Assembly (NCBI GenBank): GCA_025353725.1
Contig: JANXOF010000061.1
Coordinates: forward strand, 1 to 64,000
DNA: 64,000 nt
Reading direction: 5' to 3'
Source of the DNA: Polyangiaceae bacterium
GTDB lineage: Bacteria; Myxococcota_A; Polyangia; Polyangiales; Polyangiaceae
The translations under genes and the position numbers were made by a program. Of the stretch, positions 32,870 to 41,783 are shown piece after piece. The notes under the pieces were generated by a model. It was not told the DNA's origin. It worked only from the letters and a program-made list of their open reading frames with translations, and searched no databases. Each line of letters starts with the position of its first letter. Positions within the stretch are counted from its first letter, which is position 1.

Positions 32870-35800
32870 TCAGTACGGAACTGCAGCCACGAAGTACACC
32901 TTGTCCAAGCCGCCGCTCGAAAGGCCTCGCGCGTAGCCGAGGCGGAAGGTGAACGACGCAATGTACCCAAGCGTGCTGTCGAACCAGAGCTCGGCTCCGG
33001 TGCCTGTCTTGAACTTTGCAGAGTCGAGCACGTCGAACGCGCTTCCGTAGTCGAGGAAAACGTTTCCTGAAATGCGGTTGAGAAAAATCGGCAACGTCGA
33101 AGGCCCGTGATCGATATTCACGATAGGGAAGCGATATTCCATATTTCCGAGTGCGTAGCTTCGCCCGGATACGATCACGGAAGGATACCCTCGTAGCGTA
33201 ATTCCCCCTTGAATCAGTACGTTTCGAACGGTGTCGACAAGCGGTAAGTCGACGAAACTGCCGACATAAAAGGCGCCGCGGCCTGGGAACGCGCCACCGC
33301 TCGTGCCCGCGCCCGCATGGGCTGCCAAGGAGTGGTGCTTGAGCCAAGGCATAACGGTGTAGAGGCTAAAGTCACCGTTGGTCACGAAGCCTTCAAAGTC
33401 GCTGCCGATGACCGGATTCGTGAAGTCGAAGGCGAGACCAAAGGAGAAGCCGCGCTCGTTGCCTACGCTCGCGAGGTAGCGCTCGGCGTTGGAATACGAA
33501 TACCCAAGGTGGAGCGAACTCGCTAGCCCTCGGACCGGAAAGGCTGGCGTATCGGCAGGGTCGAGTTTGTCGATGGGTAACGGCAGCTCGGCTCCCGTAC
33601 GCGCGACGCTGTGCGAAATCACGTAAGAGCGCGAGTCAGCGGCGGCGCCTTGCGCGAAGCTAAGCGATGACGCGATACCGGTCGTCTCCTGCACGACGTT
33701 CGGGCGATAGGCGCCCAGCGCGTACCCACCTCGCGGCGCAATCGAGCGAAAGACAGAGACGCCTGCGTCGAACGGAAGTCGCCCGTACGAGTAGGCAAGC
33801 GAGCCCTGCAATTCGGGCTTCTCCTGTTCGACGACCATGCTGAGCGCGAGGTTGTGGAAGCTCGTGAGGTCGGATTGCGCGGCCGTGAGAATGAAGGCGC
33901 GCCCGAAGCTACCTTCCGTAATTTGTACGCCGTAGCGCCTCGGGAGAAGGGTCGACCAAGGGCTATAGGGTTTGCTATCCCACGGTTTTTCTTGGATGAC
34001 AGGGACGGGGGGTCGGTCCTCGGTGTCGGCCGCAGGTTCAGCTTCTGTCCACGTCGATTCGTCGAGCGGCATCGCGAAGAGGTCAAACCCCGCGGTGGTG
34101 TAGCCAATGTACGCGAGCGTCCTGCCGTCGGGCGACGGCTCCGGCATGTACGCGCCCGTGATCGTGTTCGTCACTCGGAGAAACCGCGGACCTTCGATAG
34201 CGTCGATCGACTCGATCGGGCACGCGTAAAGGTTCATGATCCCCGTGCGATCGGAGTGAAAAAACAAGTGTCGCCCGTCGGCGGAGAAGCTCGGGGCGCC
34301 GTCGACCGCGCGGTCGTGCGTGATGTCTCGCCACGTTCCGTCGCGGACGTCGACGTAGCGAATGTCGCGAAACCCTCCGCGCTTCCAAACGCTGTACGCG
34401 ACGTGTGTTCCGTCGACCGACCAGCGTGGCGAGAACGCCTGCTCCATGAAGCTCGTCGGAACGAGCGGGCGCACGCTCTCTATCCGATCGCCGTGGAGGT
34501 CCGCGATGTGGATCGACCGCGTTCCCTGTCGGTTGACCGTAAACACGACCCGTCGCCCATCGGGAGACACGGAAGGATCGGCGGCCCGAAGGCCTTCCGT
34601 GAGGCGTACGCGGCCGCCATCGGGCAGCCCGAAAGAGCTTTTTTTCCCTGGTTCGAGGCGTTCGAGATCGCCGTAGAGGAAGACGTTTTTGTAAACTTCC
34701 TGGGCTCCAAACACGAGCCCGCCGTCGGGGGTAAAGCTCGCGACGCTCTCGCCGCTCATGCGGGCGATGTGCTCGGCGCGCTTTTCGCTTCGCGCGATGC
34801 CCGTTACGGCTCCTCGGGCGTCGCGCTCGACGGGTAGCGCCCAAAGGCCAGGCCGCGCGTGCTGATCATCCCGGTAGTAAAGAAGTCCGCCCGCGTGCTC
34901 GGGCCACGCCGTTTCTGGAATCCAGCGCGGGTAGCGCGCGACTTGGCCGTTGTGTGTCAGGCGAACGCCCTCGCGAAGTCCCGCGGCGCGCACCGTCGAG
35001 GCTTGAGCCTCGTAGTGTTCCTTCATGCTCGCTAACCACGCGGGGTACATTTCCACGTAGGTCTTGCCCGTGGCGCGCCGGATCGACCGGTTGAACCCCC
35101 ACGGAATGATGTTTTTGCCGTAGTCGTCGGCCATCTTTCGCAGGGCATCCTCGCCGTACGTTTTGGCGATCCACTGCGTGAAGTAGGAGCCGTAGAGGTA
35201 CACCAGGTTGCCCTGCGGCCACCGGCGCACGAAGTTCGAGAGCTGGTCGAGGCTCGCGACGTTGTCGCTCAGGACATCGGTGCGCATGAACATGTCCCAC
35301 TGCGAGTTACGGAGGCGTCCGCCGCTGGTCCGCGCACTCTCGTGGTAAACGCCGAGGCCTTCGAGGATCCAACGCGGTTGCACTTGGTTCGGTGCGACCG
35401 TTTTTCCGAGCACGGCGTTCACGATGGCGGGGAGTCCGCGCATGTGGTCGGTGTGGAGAATGTGGGTGTACTCGTGCGTGACGAGCTCGAGATACCAGTC
35501 GTCGACGTCACCGAGCGGCGACATGTCCTCCGGGGCCGTGACCAAAAGGCGAATCGCGTTGTAGGGCAACGCGCCCGCAGAGCCGTTAGCGCTCTCGCTC
35601 GCGTCAGAAATCGCGATTTCCGTCCTCGTCCCGGGGGTCCAGCCGACCGCTCCGCTCATCTGCGAATGGATGCCCTCGCACACGTCCGCGACGTGCTGCG
35701 CAACCTCCTCGATGCCTGAGTGGTACGTGATCCGAAAGTGGGCGGTCTCGATTGTCCTCCATGCGAGCGACGGATCACTTGCCGCCCGCGCGGGGCGAGC

Positions 35801-35968
35801 AAGTGCGATGGAGAGCGCGAGCCCGACAACGGCCATGATGGCCGTCCATCGAACCGCTCGCGCAATTCGCACTTTGACGAGGCCCGGGTGGCGTGCGGTC
35901 CAGGAACGACAACCCGAGTCCGAGTTCGAGCCCGAGCCCGAGTGCGAGAACGCTTCGTTCGACCGCAT
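32870..35968 (-). CDS. Large outer-membrane protein: HExxH peptidase domain, TolB-like propeller and Omp85-type barrel in one chain
   Basis: The 1032-residue protein has four parts. A signal segment lies at about 42-62 (WTAIMAVVGLALSIALARPARA). A gluzincin-type zinc peptidase domain has VTHEYTHILHTDH (His165, Glu166, His169) and the downstream third ligand in RWILEGLGVYHES (about Glu203). WD40/PD40 blades of a TolB-like propeller follow (DPSVSPDGRRVVF, SPRWSVDGTHVAYSV, APSFSADGRHLFFHS, EPSPDGRTLAYIG). The C-terminal 380 residues form a beta-barrel with the surface-antigen LRGYPS motif, PIFLNRISGNVFLDYGSA and an aromatic end VYFVAAVPY. It would place a periplasmic or surface peptidase on its own Omp85-like pore. 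The start may be later (GTG at about residue 33), as the first 30 residues look non-coding. Confidence 0.8.
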   Translation of the reverse strand: MRSNEAFSHSGSGSNSDSGCRSWTARHPGLVKVRIARAVRWTAIMAVVGLALSIALARPARAASDPSLAWRTIETAHFRITYHSGIEEVAQHVADVCEGIHSQMSGAVGWTPGTRTEIAISDASESANGSAGALPYNAIRLLVTAPEDMSPLGDVDDWYLELVTHEYTHILHTDHMRGLPAIVNAVLGKTVAPNQVQPRWILEGLGVYHESARTSGGRLRNSQWDMFMRTDVLSDNVASLDQLSNFVRRWPQGNLVYLYGSYFTQWIAKTYGEDALRKMADDYGKNIIPWGFNRSIRRATGKTYVEMYPAWLASMKEHYEAQASTVRAAGLREGVRLTHNGQVARYPRWIPETAWPEHAGGLLYYRDDQHARPGLWALPVERDARGAVTGIARSEKRAEHIARMSGESVASFTPDGGLVFGAQEVYKNVFLYGDLERLEPGKKSSFGLPDGGRVRLTEGLRAADPSVSPDGRRVVFTVNRQGTRSIHIADLHGDRIESVRPLVPTSFMEQAFSPRWSVDGTHVAYSVWKRGGFRDIRYVDVRDGTWRDITHDRAVDGAPSFSADGRHLFFHSDRTGIMNLYACPIESIDAIEGPRFLRVTNTITGAYMPEPSPDGRTLAYIGYTTAGFDLFAMPLDESTWTEAEPAADTEDRPPVPVIQEKPWDSKPYSPWSTLLPRRYGVQITEGSFGRAFILTAAQSDLTSFHNLALSMVVEQEKPELQGSLAYSYGRLPFDAGVSVFRSIAPRGGYALGAYRPNVVQETTGIASSLSFAQGAAADSRSYVISHSVARTGAELPLPIDKLDPADTPAFPVRGLASSLHLGYSYSNAERYLASVGNERGFSFGLAFDFTNPVIGSDFEGFVTNGDFSLYTVMPWLKHHSLAAHAGAGTSGGAFPGRGAFYVGSFVDLPLVDTVRNVLIQGGITLRGYPSVIVSGRSYALGNMEYRFPIVNIDHGPSTLPIFLNRISGNVFLDYGSAFDVLDSAKFKTGTGAELWFDSTLGYIASFTFRLGYARGLSSGGLDKVYFVAAVPY

Positions 35969-36007
35969 CGCGACGCGGGAGACTACCGCGACTGCGGCTT
36001 CGTGCGC

Positions 36008-36838
36008 TTAGAAGTCGTCGTGGAAAATAGGTTCCCTGTTTCGCACGTAGCGATAGATGAGCTGCCGCGCTTCGTTCGTTATCGCGGTGAATTGCGCGCC
36101 GAAACCGGGCGGAGCATCGGCGCCGCCGTCCGCTCGCGTCCATTTCACGACCGCGTTTGCCTCGAACTCGTAGCCGCCGGGCAACGAGACTCTGAGTCGT
36201 ACCGCGGCGTTCATTTTGGGGAAGACGTAGGTTGAAACGAAAAGCCCGCCGTGGTCGATGATGTCGTTTCCCGACAGTCCCTTGTAGAAGTTCGTCGCGC
36301 TGTGCGCCCCGAGGTCTGCGCCGATCACTTGCAGGTCTCCCGCGGGCGGCGACGGAACGGGCATGCTTGGTGACGCTTGACCCTGGCTTGCCACCTGCGG
36401 AACGCCCGACGCCTGAGCGGCGGGCGTGCCTTGAGCGCCTTGTTTTGGGGTGCCCGCCGGGGCCGCGAACGGATCGCGCGCCACGTTTTGGGGTGCCGCG
36501 CCTGTGGGAGACACAGACGGCGCACCGGCCATTCGGCTCAGCACGTGCACGAGGCTCAAGGACGAAGCCACGGCCTCCAGTGCTTGGTTTGCCGCCGGAT
36601 GATTCGCATGCTGCGTCTGGAGTTTGGAGAGCACGCCCCGCATATGGTTCAGCGCCACATCGGCGTGCGGGGCGACCTGGTGAGTGCGCTCGAGTTCGTG
36701 AAGTGCGCCCATGGCTTGCGCGATGGGCGACGCCAACTCAAGCAAATGCGGGGGCAAGCTTGCGTCAGATTGGAGCGCGTTCAGACCTCTTGCGAGCGAT
36801 TCTCTCGCGCTTTTTGACGTCGTGATGGGGTCAGTCAC
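36008..36838 (-). CDS. PilZ-domain-like protein with Pro/Ala linker
   Basis: The 276-residue protein has a helical N-terminal half (about 10-120: SLPPHLLELASPIAQAMGAL, NQALEAVASSLSLVHVL) and a Pro/Ala/Gln linker (about 125-175). The C-terminal beta-barrel has GLFVSTYVFPKMNAAVRLRV, the EFEANAVVKWTR strand and GFGAQFTAI, matching the PilZ-like 'TIGR02266' proteins of myxobacteria. The RxxxR and DxSxxG c-di-GMP-binding residues are not obvious, so nucleotide binding is doubtful. GTG 36838 with GAGG 7 bases upstream was chosen over ATG 36952, which would overlap the next gene. Confidence 0.7.
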   Translation of the reverse strand: MTDPITTSKSARESLARGLNALQSDASLPPHLLELASPIAQAMGALHELERTHQVAPHADVALNHMRGVLSKLQTQHANHPAANQALEAVASSLSLVHVLSRMAGAPSVSPTGAAPQNVARDPFAAPAGTPKQGAQGTPAAQASGVPQVASQGQASPSMPVPSPPAGDLQVIGADLGAHSATNFYKGLSGNDIIDHGGLFVSTYVFPKMNAAVRLRVSLPGGYEFEANAVVKWTRADGGADAPPGFGAQFTAITNEARQLIYRYVRNREPIFHDDF

Positions 36839-36902
36839 CGTGATGCCTCGGTTCGTTGAGCTCGGTACACGTGCCGGAGCGTAGGTTAAGCGGGCCTGCT
36901 GT

Positions 36903-37787
36903 TCAACGAGCGACGAGAGCCGCGATAGCGGTCGCGTCGAGGTCGGTTTCAACTCCGTCCTCCGCTTCCACGCGGCCCGCGAGAAGTTCGACCGCTGCGT
37001 CGCGCGTTCGCACGATAGCCATGCCGTCCGCGCGCACGGTGGCCTCGCCGGGCTCGAGTGCGCGCGGGTAGGTTTGAGTCGCGCGAACAGCCGTAAGCGT
37101 CATGGTAATGTCGCCCAACGCGGTAAAGGCGCCCGGCCACGGACTCGCCGCACGCACTCTCCGCACGATAGCGTCCGCATCCGCGGTCCAGCGGATTTCG
37201 AGGTCGTCGTCCGTGGGTTGAGGTGCGAGGGTTACGCCTGACGTCGGTTGTTTCTTACGCGCCGGGGGTGCCCCGCGGGCGAAGGCGAGAACGGTTTCCC
37301 GCAGCACCTGAAGCGAAGGTCGATCGAGCTTTTTCGCGAGTGTCCAAGCGTTCCACGCGGGGCCTATCGCGAGCTCGCGCTGAGCCAAGATGGCCCCCGT
37401 GTCGTACTCGTCTTCGAGCTCGTGTGCCGTGACGCCCGTGACCGCGTCGCCCGCGTCGATCGCCCAAAAAAACGGGTCTGGACCGCGGTGGCGCGGAAGG
37501 AGCGAAGGGTGAACTCCGAGCGCGCCAAGCGCTGCGATTCGACGAAACGACGCCGGAACCTTTCGCGTCCAAAACCAGCTCACGATCAAGTCCGGCGCTC
37601 GCTCGGCGACGGAGGCTGCAAGGCGCTCGAGATCGGGAAGCACAGAGACGTTGTCGCGTCCGATAGCGCGCCTGAGACGCCGTGTCCCTGCGGCTTGTCG
37701 CCGGCAGATCCCCGCCCAGACGACCTCGTGACCGTCGGCGTGAAGAAGCAGCGCTCCGAGCGGTAACCCGACGAATGCAATCCGCAT
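36903..37787 (-). CDS. Formyltransferase (Fmt-like)
   Basis: The 294-residue protein starts at ATG 37787 (MRIAFVGLPLGALLLHADGH). It has the formyltransferase catalytic block LGVHPSLLPRHRGPDPFFWA, where HPSLLPxxRG binds N10-formyl-tetrahydrofolate, and TGVTAHELEDEYDTGAILAQ with the catalytic Asp. A C-terminal OB-like domain (about 205-285: RVRAASPWPGAFTALGDI, GEATVRADGMAIV) is typical of Fmt and of ArnA-type sugar formylases. The missing Asn in 'IN-HxSLLP' order (ALGVHPS) and the neighbours do not settle the substrate. It could be a second methionyl-tRNA formyltransferase or a sugar or amine N-formylase. Confidence 0.75.
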   Translation of the reverse strand: MRIAFVGLPLGALLLHADGHEVVWAGICRRQAAGTRRLRRAIGRDNVSVLPDLERLAASVAERAPDLIVSWFWTRKVPASFRRIAALGALGVHPSLLPRHRGPDPFFWAIDAGDAVTGVTAHELEDEYDTGAILAQRELAIGPAWNAWTLAKKLDRPSLQVLRETVLAFARGAPPARKKQPTSGVTLAPQPTDDDLEIRWTADADAIVRRVRAASPWPGAFTALGDITMTLTAVRATQTYPRALEPGEATVRADGMAIVRTRDAAVELLAGRVEAEDGVETDLDATAIAALVAR

Positions 37788-37798
37788 TGGAGTTGCGC

Positions 37799-38926
37799 TT
37801 AGGAACTCACGGTAGGGGGCGCTTGGAGGGCCATTGCGGCGATGCCCGGTGAGTTCTCTTCGCCGAGCTGCTTGAGCAAGGCTTGCCGAGCCGCGTGTTC
37901 GACGAGCGCCCAAAGCTGTGCGCGGTCGGTCGCTCGTCCGAGGAACCCGATGGGGATTCGGAACCCTCCCTTGTCACGGCGACCGCCGCCGTACGCTTTG
38001 CCGCGCTCGTCGTTTCCGAAAGCCTGCTCGAGCCACACCGCGGGATCGACGCTCGGAGAATGCGTTCGGAGCGACCCCTCGATGAATCGCTCGCCGACGA
38101 TGCCATAGACGACGACGGTGTCGATGTCCTCGCGTCGAATGAGAAAGTCCGCCGCCTGCGCTATCGTGTCGCGTTCGCTTTCCGCGACAAACCCGACGCC
38201 CGCCATCGCGAAGTTTCGGCGAACGAAAAGGGACGAGAGCGAACGCGCAATGACGTCCATTGCGCTAGGAGCGATAAGGCGTCGCGAAAGGTCCTGGAGC
38301 AAGTCGCGGTCGCACACGTCGGCGAGCTGCGAGGCTGCGCGAAAGTCGGTGGAGCGCGCGAGGGAAAAATCGTCTGTGTCTGTCGCGAGTCCGTGCATGA
38401 GCGCCGTGGCCACGCGACGGTCGTCGTCTTGGTCGACCGAGAGAGGAAAAAGCTCGGCGAGGTACTCGACAAAGATGGTCGCCGTCGCGCCGACGTCGTT
38501 TCGCATGTCGACAAAACGCGCGCGCGGCGGGATGTGCGCGCGATGGTGGTCCACGATGGTGAGAACCTCGATGCCGTCCGTGCCTGCGAGGTCGGGGTCG
38601 ACGTCGTGCGCGTCAACAAGCCCGAGGAAGTCGACCTTCTCGATGTCGCCGACGTTCTTCATCTTCTTCAACTCGACGTTGAGAAGCTTTACGAGTGCGC
38701 GGTTTTCGCGGTGCGACAGATCGTGGCAGTAGCCGATGGTCGTCTTCCCCACGCCGAGTCGTTGCGCGATGTGGGCTTGCGCGAGCGCTGAGGCTATCCC
38801 GTCGGGGTCGGGATGTCCGCGGAGCGCAATGAGGAGGTGTTTCCCTCGCGCGCTGGAAAGCGCCTCGGCGAAAGCGCGCGCGCGGTCCTGCTGGGGAAGT
38901 GGCAACCGACGAACCGGTTCGTTCAT
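37799..38926 (-). CDS. DHH-family phosphoesterase (NrnA-like)
   Basis: The 375-residue protein contains the four DHH motifs in order: ALRGHPDPDGIASALAQA (I), FLGLVDAHDVDP (II), LTIVDHHRAHIPP (III, DHH) and MHGLATDTDDFSLARS (IV). The C-terminal DHHA1-like domain has the AYGGGRRDKGGFRIPIGF end. NrnA-type enzymes degrade oligoribonucleotides and pAp. The DPDGIAS in place of NPDGDALGS is a mild deviation. ATG 38926 is preferred; ATG 38992 in the same frame adds 22 residues of uncertain value. It is 12 bases upstream of the formyltransferase and 182 bases from the divergent ppk. Confidence 0.8.
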   Translation of the reverse strand: MNEPVRRLPLPQQDRARAFAEALSSARGKHLLIALRGHPDPDGIASALAQAHIAQRLGVGKTTIGYCHDLSHRENRALVKLLNVELKKMKNVGDIEKVDFLGLVDAHDVDPDLAGTDGIEVLTIVDHHRAHIPPRARFVDMRNDVGATATIFVEYLAELFPLSVDQDDDRRVATALMHGLATDTDDFSLARSTDFRAASQLADVCDRDLLQDLSRRLIAPSAMDVIARSLSSLFVRRNFAMAGVGFVAESERDTIAQAADFLIRREDIDTVVVYGIVGERFIEGSLRTHSPSVDPAVWLEQAFGNDERGKAYGGGRRDKGGFRIPIGFLGRATDRAQLWALVEHAARQALLKQLGEENSPGIAAMALQAPPTVSS

Positions 38927-39108
38927 TTTAACGCACCCTAGCGTCGCTTGACCGACCGCCAAGTCAAGAGCGTTTCGATTCGTAGCTGGCATGATTTATG
39001 ATTTGCTGAGTTTTTACGACTGTCGCGCACTTGCGAGACGTGCGAGGAGAACGCGGCCGCGGTGTTGTCACACACCGAGCACCAAACGTTGGGGTAATCT
39101 GGCGCGTG

Positions 39109-41493
39109 ATGACCGCAACGCCTTCGTCAGCGACTTCAGAGCCCGCGGAGCTTGCCAGCGCTAGCTCGATCCCGGACGTGACCGTGTGGACGTCCGGCGC
39201 GTCCGGCAGTTCAGGCGGGCCGCCGTCCGTCCCTGCGGCTCCCTTGTCGCTCCCTCCAACGTCTCAGCTCTCGTCCCCAACGCGGGCAGAGACGCCCGAC
39301 CTTCGTTCGACAACACTGTACTTGAATCGTGAGCTTTCTTGGCTCGAGTTCAACGCCCGAGTCCTCGACGAGGCCGAAGCGGAGGTCGTTCCTCTCCTCG
39401 AGCGCTTGAAGTTCCACGCGATTGTAGGCTCGAATCTCGACGAATTTTTTATGGTGCGCGTCGCTGGGCTCAAACAGCAGCTCACGGGCGAGGTGGGTGA
39501 GCTCGCGGCGGATGGGCTGTCGGCTCACGAACAGCTCGTGAAGATTTCGGTGCGCGCCCACGACCTCGTCGCGCAGCAAATGGCGAGCCTCATGGGGAAC
39601 CTCTTGCCGCGGCTCGCCTCGGACGGAACGTTCGTGTTGCTGAAACCTGAGCAGCTTCCACAGGAGGTCCTCGACGGGCTCGATGAGCGCTTTCACAACG
39701 AGGTTTTCCCGATCCTCACGCCCATTGCGATAGACCCCGGACACCCCTTTCCCCACGTTCGCAACAAGAGCCTGAATCTAGGCGTGATGTTCTCGCGCGA
39801 GGGCGAGACGGAGCCAGGATTCGGCGTGGTGCAAGTGCCGATGATGCTTCCGCGCCTCATCGAGGTCCACGGCAACCTTCGGACGGACAGGGGCGTAGCG
39901 ACGAAGCATGCTTTCGTGCTTCTCGAAGACTTGATAGCGCGTAACGTCGGGACGATCTTTCCAGGCGTAAAGCTGAAAGGCGTTTACGCGTTTCGCGTCA
40001 CGCGGAACTTCGACCTCGAGTTCGATGAAGAAGAGGCCCAAGATCTGCTTCAAGCGATTCAGCAGGAGCTGCGTCGTCGCGAGCGCGGCGCCGCGGTCCG
40101 ACTCGAAGTCGCTGGGGACCCGACGCCGCGATCGCTCGCGAAGTTGGTTCGCGCGCTCAAACTCGACTCCGAGCGCGACGTCTATCGCGCTTCGTTTCTG
40201 AACGTCGGAGATCTCCTCGGCTGGGTGCCGCGCGAGGAGCGCCGCGATCTCCGCGAAGAACCCTACAGTCCGCAGGTCGTTCCCCCGCTTCGGGACGTCG
40301 AAGACATTTTCGCGACGATTCGTGAGGGCGACATTCTCCTGCATCACCCCTTCGAGTCGTTCGACCCCGTCGTCGAATTGCTGACGCGCGCGTCCGAAGA
40401 CCCGGACGTGCTCGCGATCAAGCAAACCCTGTACCGGGCGGGAGGCGACTCCGCCATCGTGAAAGCGCTGGCGCGCGCCGCCGAGCTTGGCAAGCAAGTG
40501 ACGGCCATCGTCGAGCTCAAAGCGCGGTTCGACGAGGAGTCGAACATTCAATGGGCACGCACGCTGGAGCAGAGCGGAGTGCACGTCGTGTACGGCTTAT
40601 TAGGCCTAAAAACGCATGCCAAGTGTTTGCTGATTATTCGCCGCGAGACGAGCGGGTTACGTCGCTATGTTCACCTCGCAACAGGCAATTACAACACGAC
40701 GAGTGCGCGTCTCTATACGGATGTCGGACTGTTGACCGCGAAGCCGAATATCGCAGCCGACGCGTCGTCGCTCTTCAATCTGCTTACGGGCTACAGCGCG
40801 CCCGCGAAGTGGAACTCTCTCGTGGTCGCGCCGCTTGGCTTGCACGAAGCCGTGTTGGGGCTGATAGCGCGCGAGGCGGAGCACGCGAGGCAAGGTCGCC
40901 CTGCGCGTATCGTCGCGACGATGAACTCGCTCGTTGACGAGGATGTCATCGAGGCGCTTTACCGGGCGTCCCAGGCTGGGGTGCCAATTTCGCTGCTTAT
41001 TCGAGGTATCTGCTGTTTACGGCCAGGCGTGACGGGCGTGAGCGAGAACATCGAAGTTCGAGCCATCATCGACCGCTATCTCGAACACGGTCGCATTTTC
41101 CATTTTGCCAATTCAGGCAAAGACGAAGTTTACATTTCGAGCGCCGATTGGATGCCGCGCAACTTTCACAGGCGCGTGGAGATCATGGTGCCCATCGAAG
41201 ACCCTGCGCTGCGCGCGCGGCTGGTCGACATCTTGGCTCTTCAATGGTCGGACAACGTAAAAGCTTGGGCGCTGGAGCCCAACGGGGCGTACGCGCGCGT
41301 TCAGCCGAAGGTGGGCGCGCCGCTTGTGCGGAGTCAGCAGAAATTCATCGAACAGGCTCGTGACAAAGTGAAGGTCGCAGACCAGGCGGCGCGCCCGCTG
41401 AGCCGTTTTCATATGAACCCGTCGGCGCAAAAGTCTCCGCTCGAGGGCAAGGTTCCGCGTGCGCAACGGCGCCGGCCTCGCGACGGCGAGTGA
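39109..41493 (+). CDS. ppk1: Polyphosphate kinase 1
   Basis: The 794-residue protein carries a disordered Ser/Pro-rich 75-residue N-terminal extension. The four PPK1 domains follow: NRELSWLEFNARVLDEA, LDEFFMVRVAGLKQQ, the head domain, and the phospholipase D-like catalytic domains. Those contain HHPFESFDPVVELL, IKQTLYRAGGDSAIVKAL, LKTHAKCLLIIRRE, and VHLATGNYNTTSARLYTDVG with the autophosphorylated His in the first position. It synthesises polyphosphate from ATP at the membrane. ATG 39109 was chosen; a GTG 3 bases earlier is possible. It is followed by a small TatA-like gene. Confidence 0.95.
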   Translation: MTATPSSATSEPAELASASSIPDVTVWTSGASGSSGGPPSVPAAPLSLPPTSQLSSPTRAETPDLRSTTLYLNRELSWLEFNARVLDEAEAEVVPLLERLKFHAIVGSNLDEFFMVRVAGLKQQLTGEVGELAADGLSAHEQLVKISVRAHDLVAQQMASLMGNLLPRLASDGTFVLLKPEQLPQEVLDGLDERFHNEVFPILTPIAIDPGHPFPHVRNKSLNLGVMFSREGETEPGFGVVQVPMMLPRLIEVHGNLRTDRGVATKHAFVLLEDLIARNVGTIFPGVKLKGVYAFRVTRNFDLEFDEEEAQDLLQAIQQELRRRERGAAVRLEVAGDPTPRSLAKLVRALKLDSERDVYRASFLNVGDLLGWVPREERRDLREEPYSPQVVPPLRDVEDIFATIREGDILLHHPFESFDPVVELLTRASEDPDVLAIKQTLYRAGGDSAIVKALARAAELGKQVTAIVELKARFDEESNIQWARTLEQSGVHVVYGLLGLKTHAKCLLIIRRETSGLRRYVHLATGNYNTTSARLYTDVGLLTAKPNIAADASSLFNLLTGYSAPAKWNSLVVAPLGLHEAVLGLIAREAEHARQGRPARIVATMNSLVDEDVIEALYRASQAGVPISLLIRGICCLRPGVTGVSENIEVRAIIDRYLEHGRIFHFANSGKDEVYISSADWMPRNFHRRVEIMVPIEDPALRARLVDILALQWSDNVKAWALEPNGAYARVQPKVGAPLVRSQQKFIEQARDKVKVADQAARPLSRFHMNPSAQKSPLEGKVPRAQRRRPRDGE

Positions 41494-41597
41494 CGGGGGA
41501 GCGACTTTGAGCGACGCCGTGAGTGGGTTGGGCCTTGGGGTGGGCAAGTCTTGGCATGGGTCCTCACAACGAGGCCTTCGCGTGATACTTTGAGACC

Positions 41598-41765
41598 GTG
41601 ACATTTGGCCTTACCGGCGGCGAGATTGCCCTCGTCGCATTCATCTTCGTGCTCACGTATGGCGCGGGGCAGCTCCCGCGGTTGTCGGACTGGCTCACGC
41701 GGCGGGCGTCTCGAGAGATCGGTAACGTCGAAAACAAAGGCCGCCGCGAATCTCCTAAAGATTGA
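41598..41765 (+). CDS. TatA/TatB-like single-span microprotein
   Basis: A 55-residue frame from GTG 41598 gives TGGEIALVAFIFVLTYGAGQ followed by LPRLSDWLTRRA and a charged tail ENKGRRESPKD. One membrane span, a G-x-G hinge before Leu-Pro, and then an amphipathic basic helix are the plan of TatA/TatB (E..L..., FG, LP.LG). The usual FG hinge is YGAG here. It lies between ppk1 and the receiver/J-domain gene, which starts 18 bases after its stop. True Tat function would need tatC elsewhere; it may be a TatA-like accessory protein. Confidence 0.5.
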   Translation: MTFGLTGGEIALVAFIFVLTYGAGQLPRLSDWLTRRASREIGNVENKGRRESPKD

Positions 41766-41783
41766 AACGGGCCTAGGCGACCT

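Noticed and set aside
33854-34837. Plus-strand frame of 327 codons
   Set aside because: Lies wholly antisense to the peptidase/propeller/barrel gene; Arg/Val-rich shadow without domains.
37883-38791. Plus-strand frame of 302 codons
   Set aside because: Antisense shadow of the DHH phosphoesterase, whose motifs are clear.
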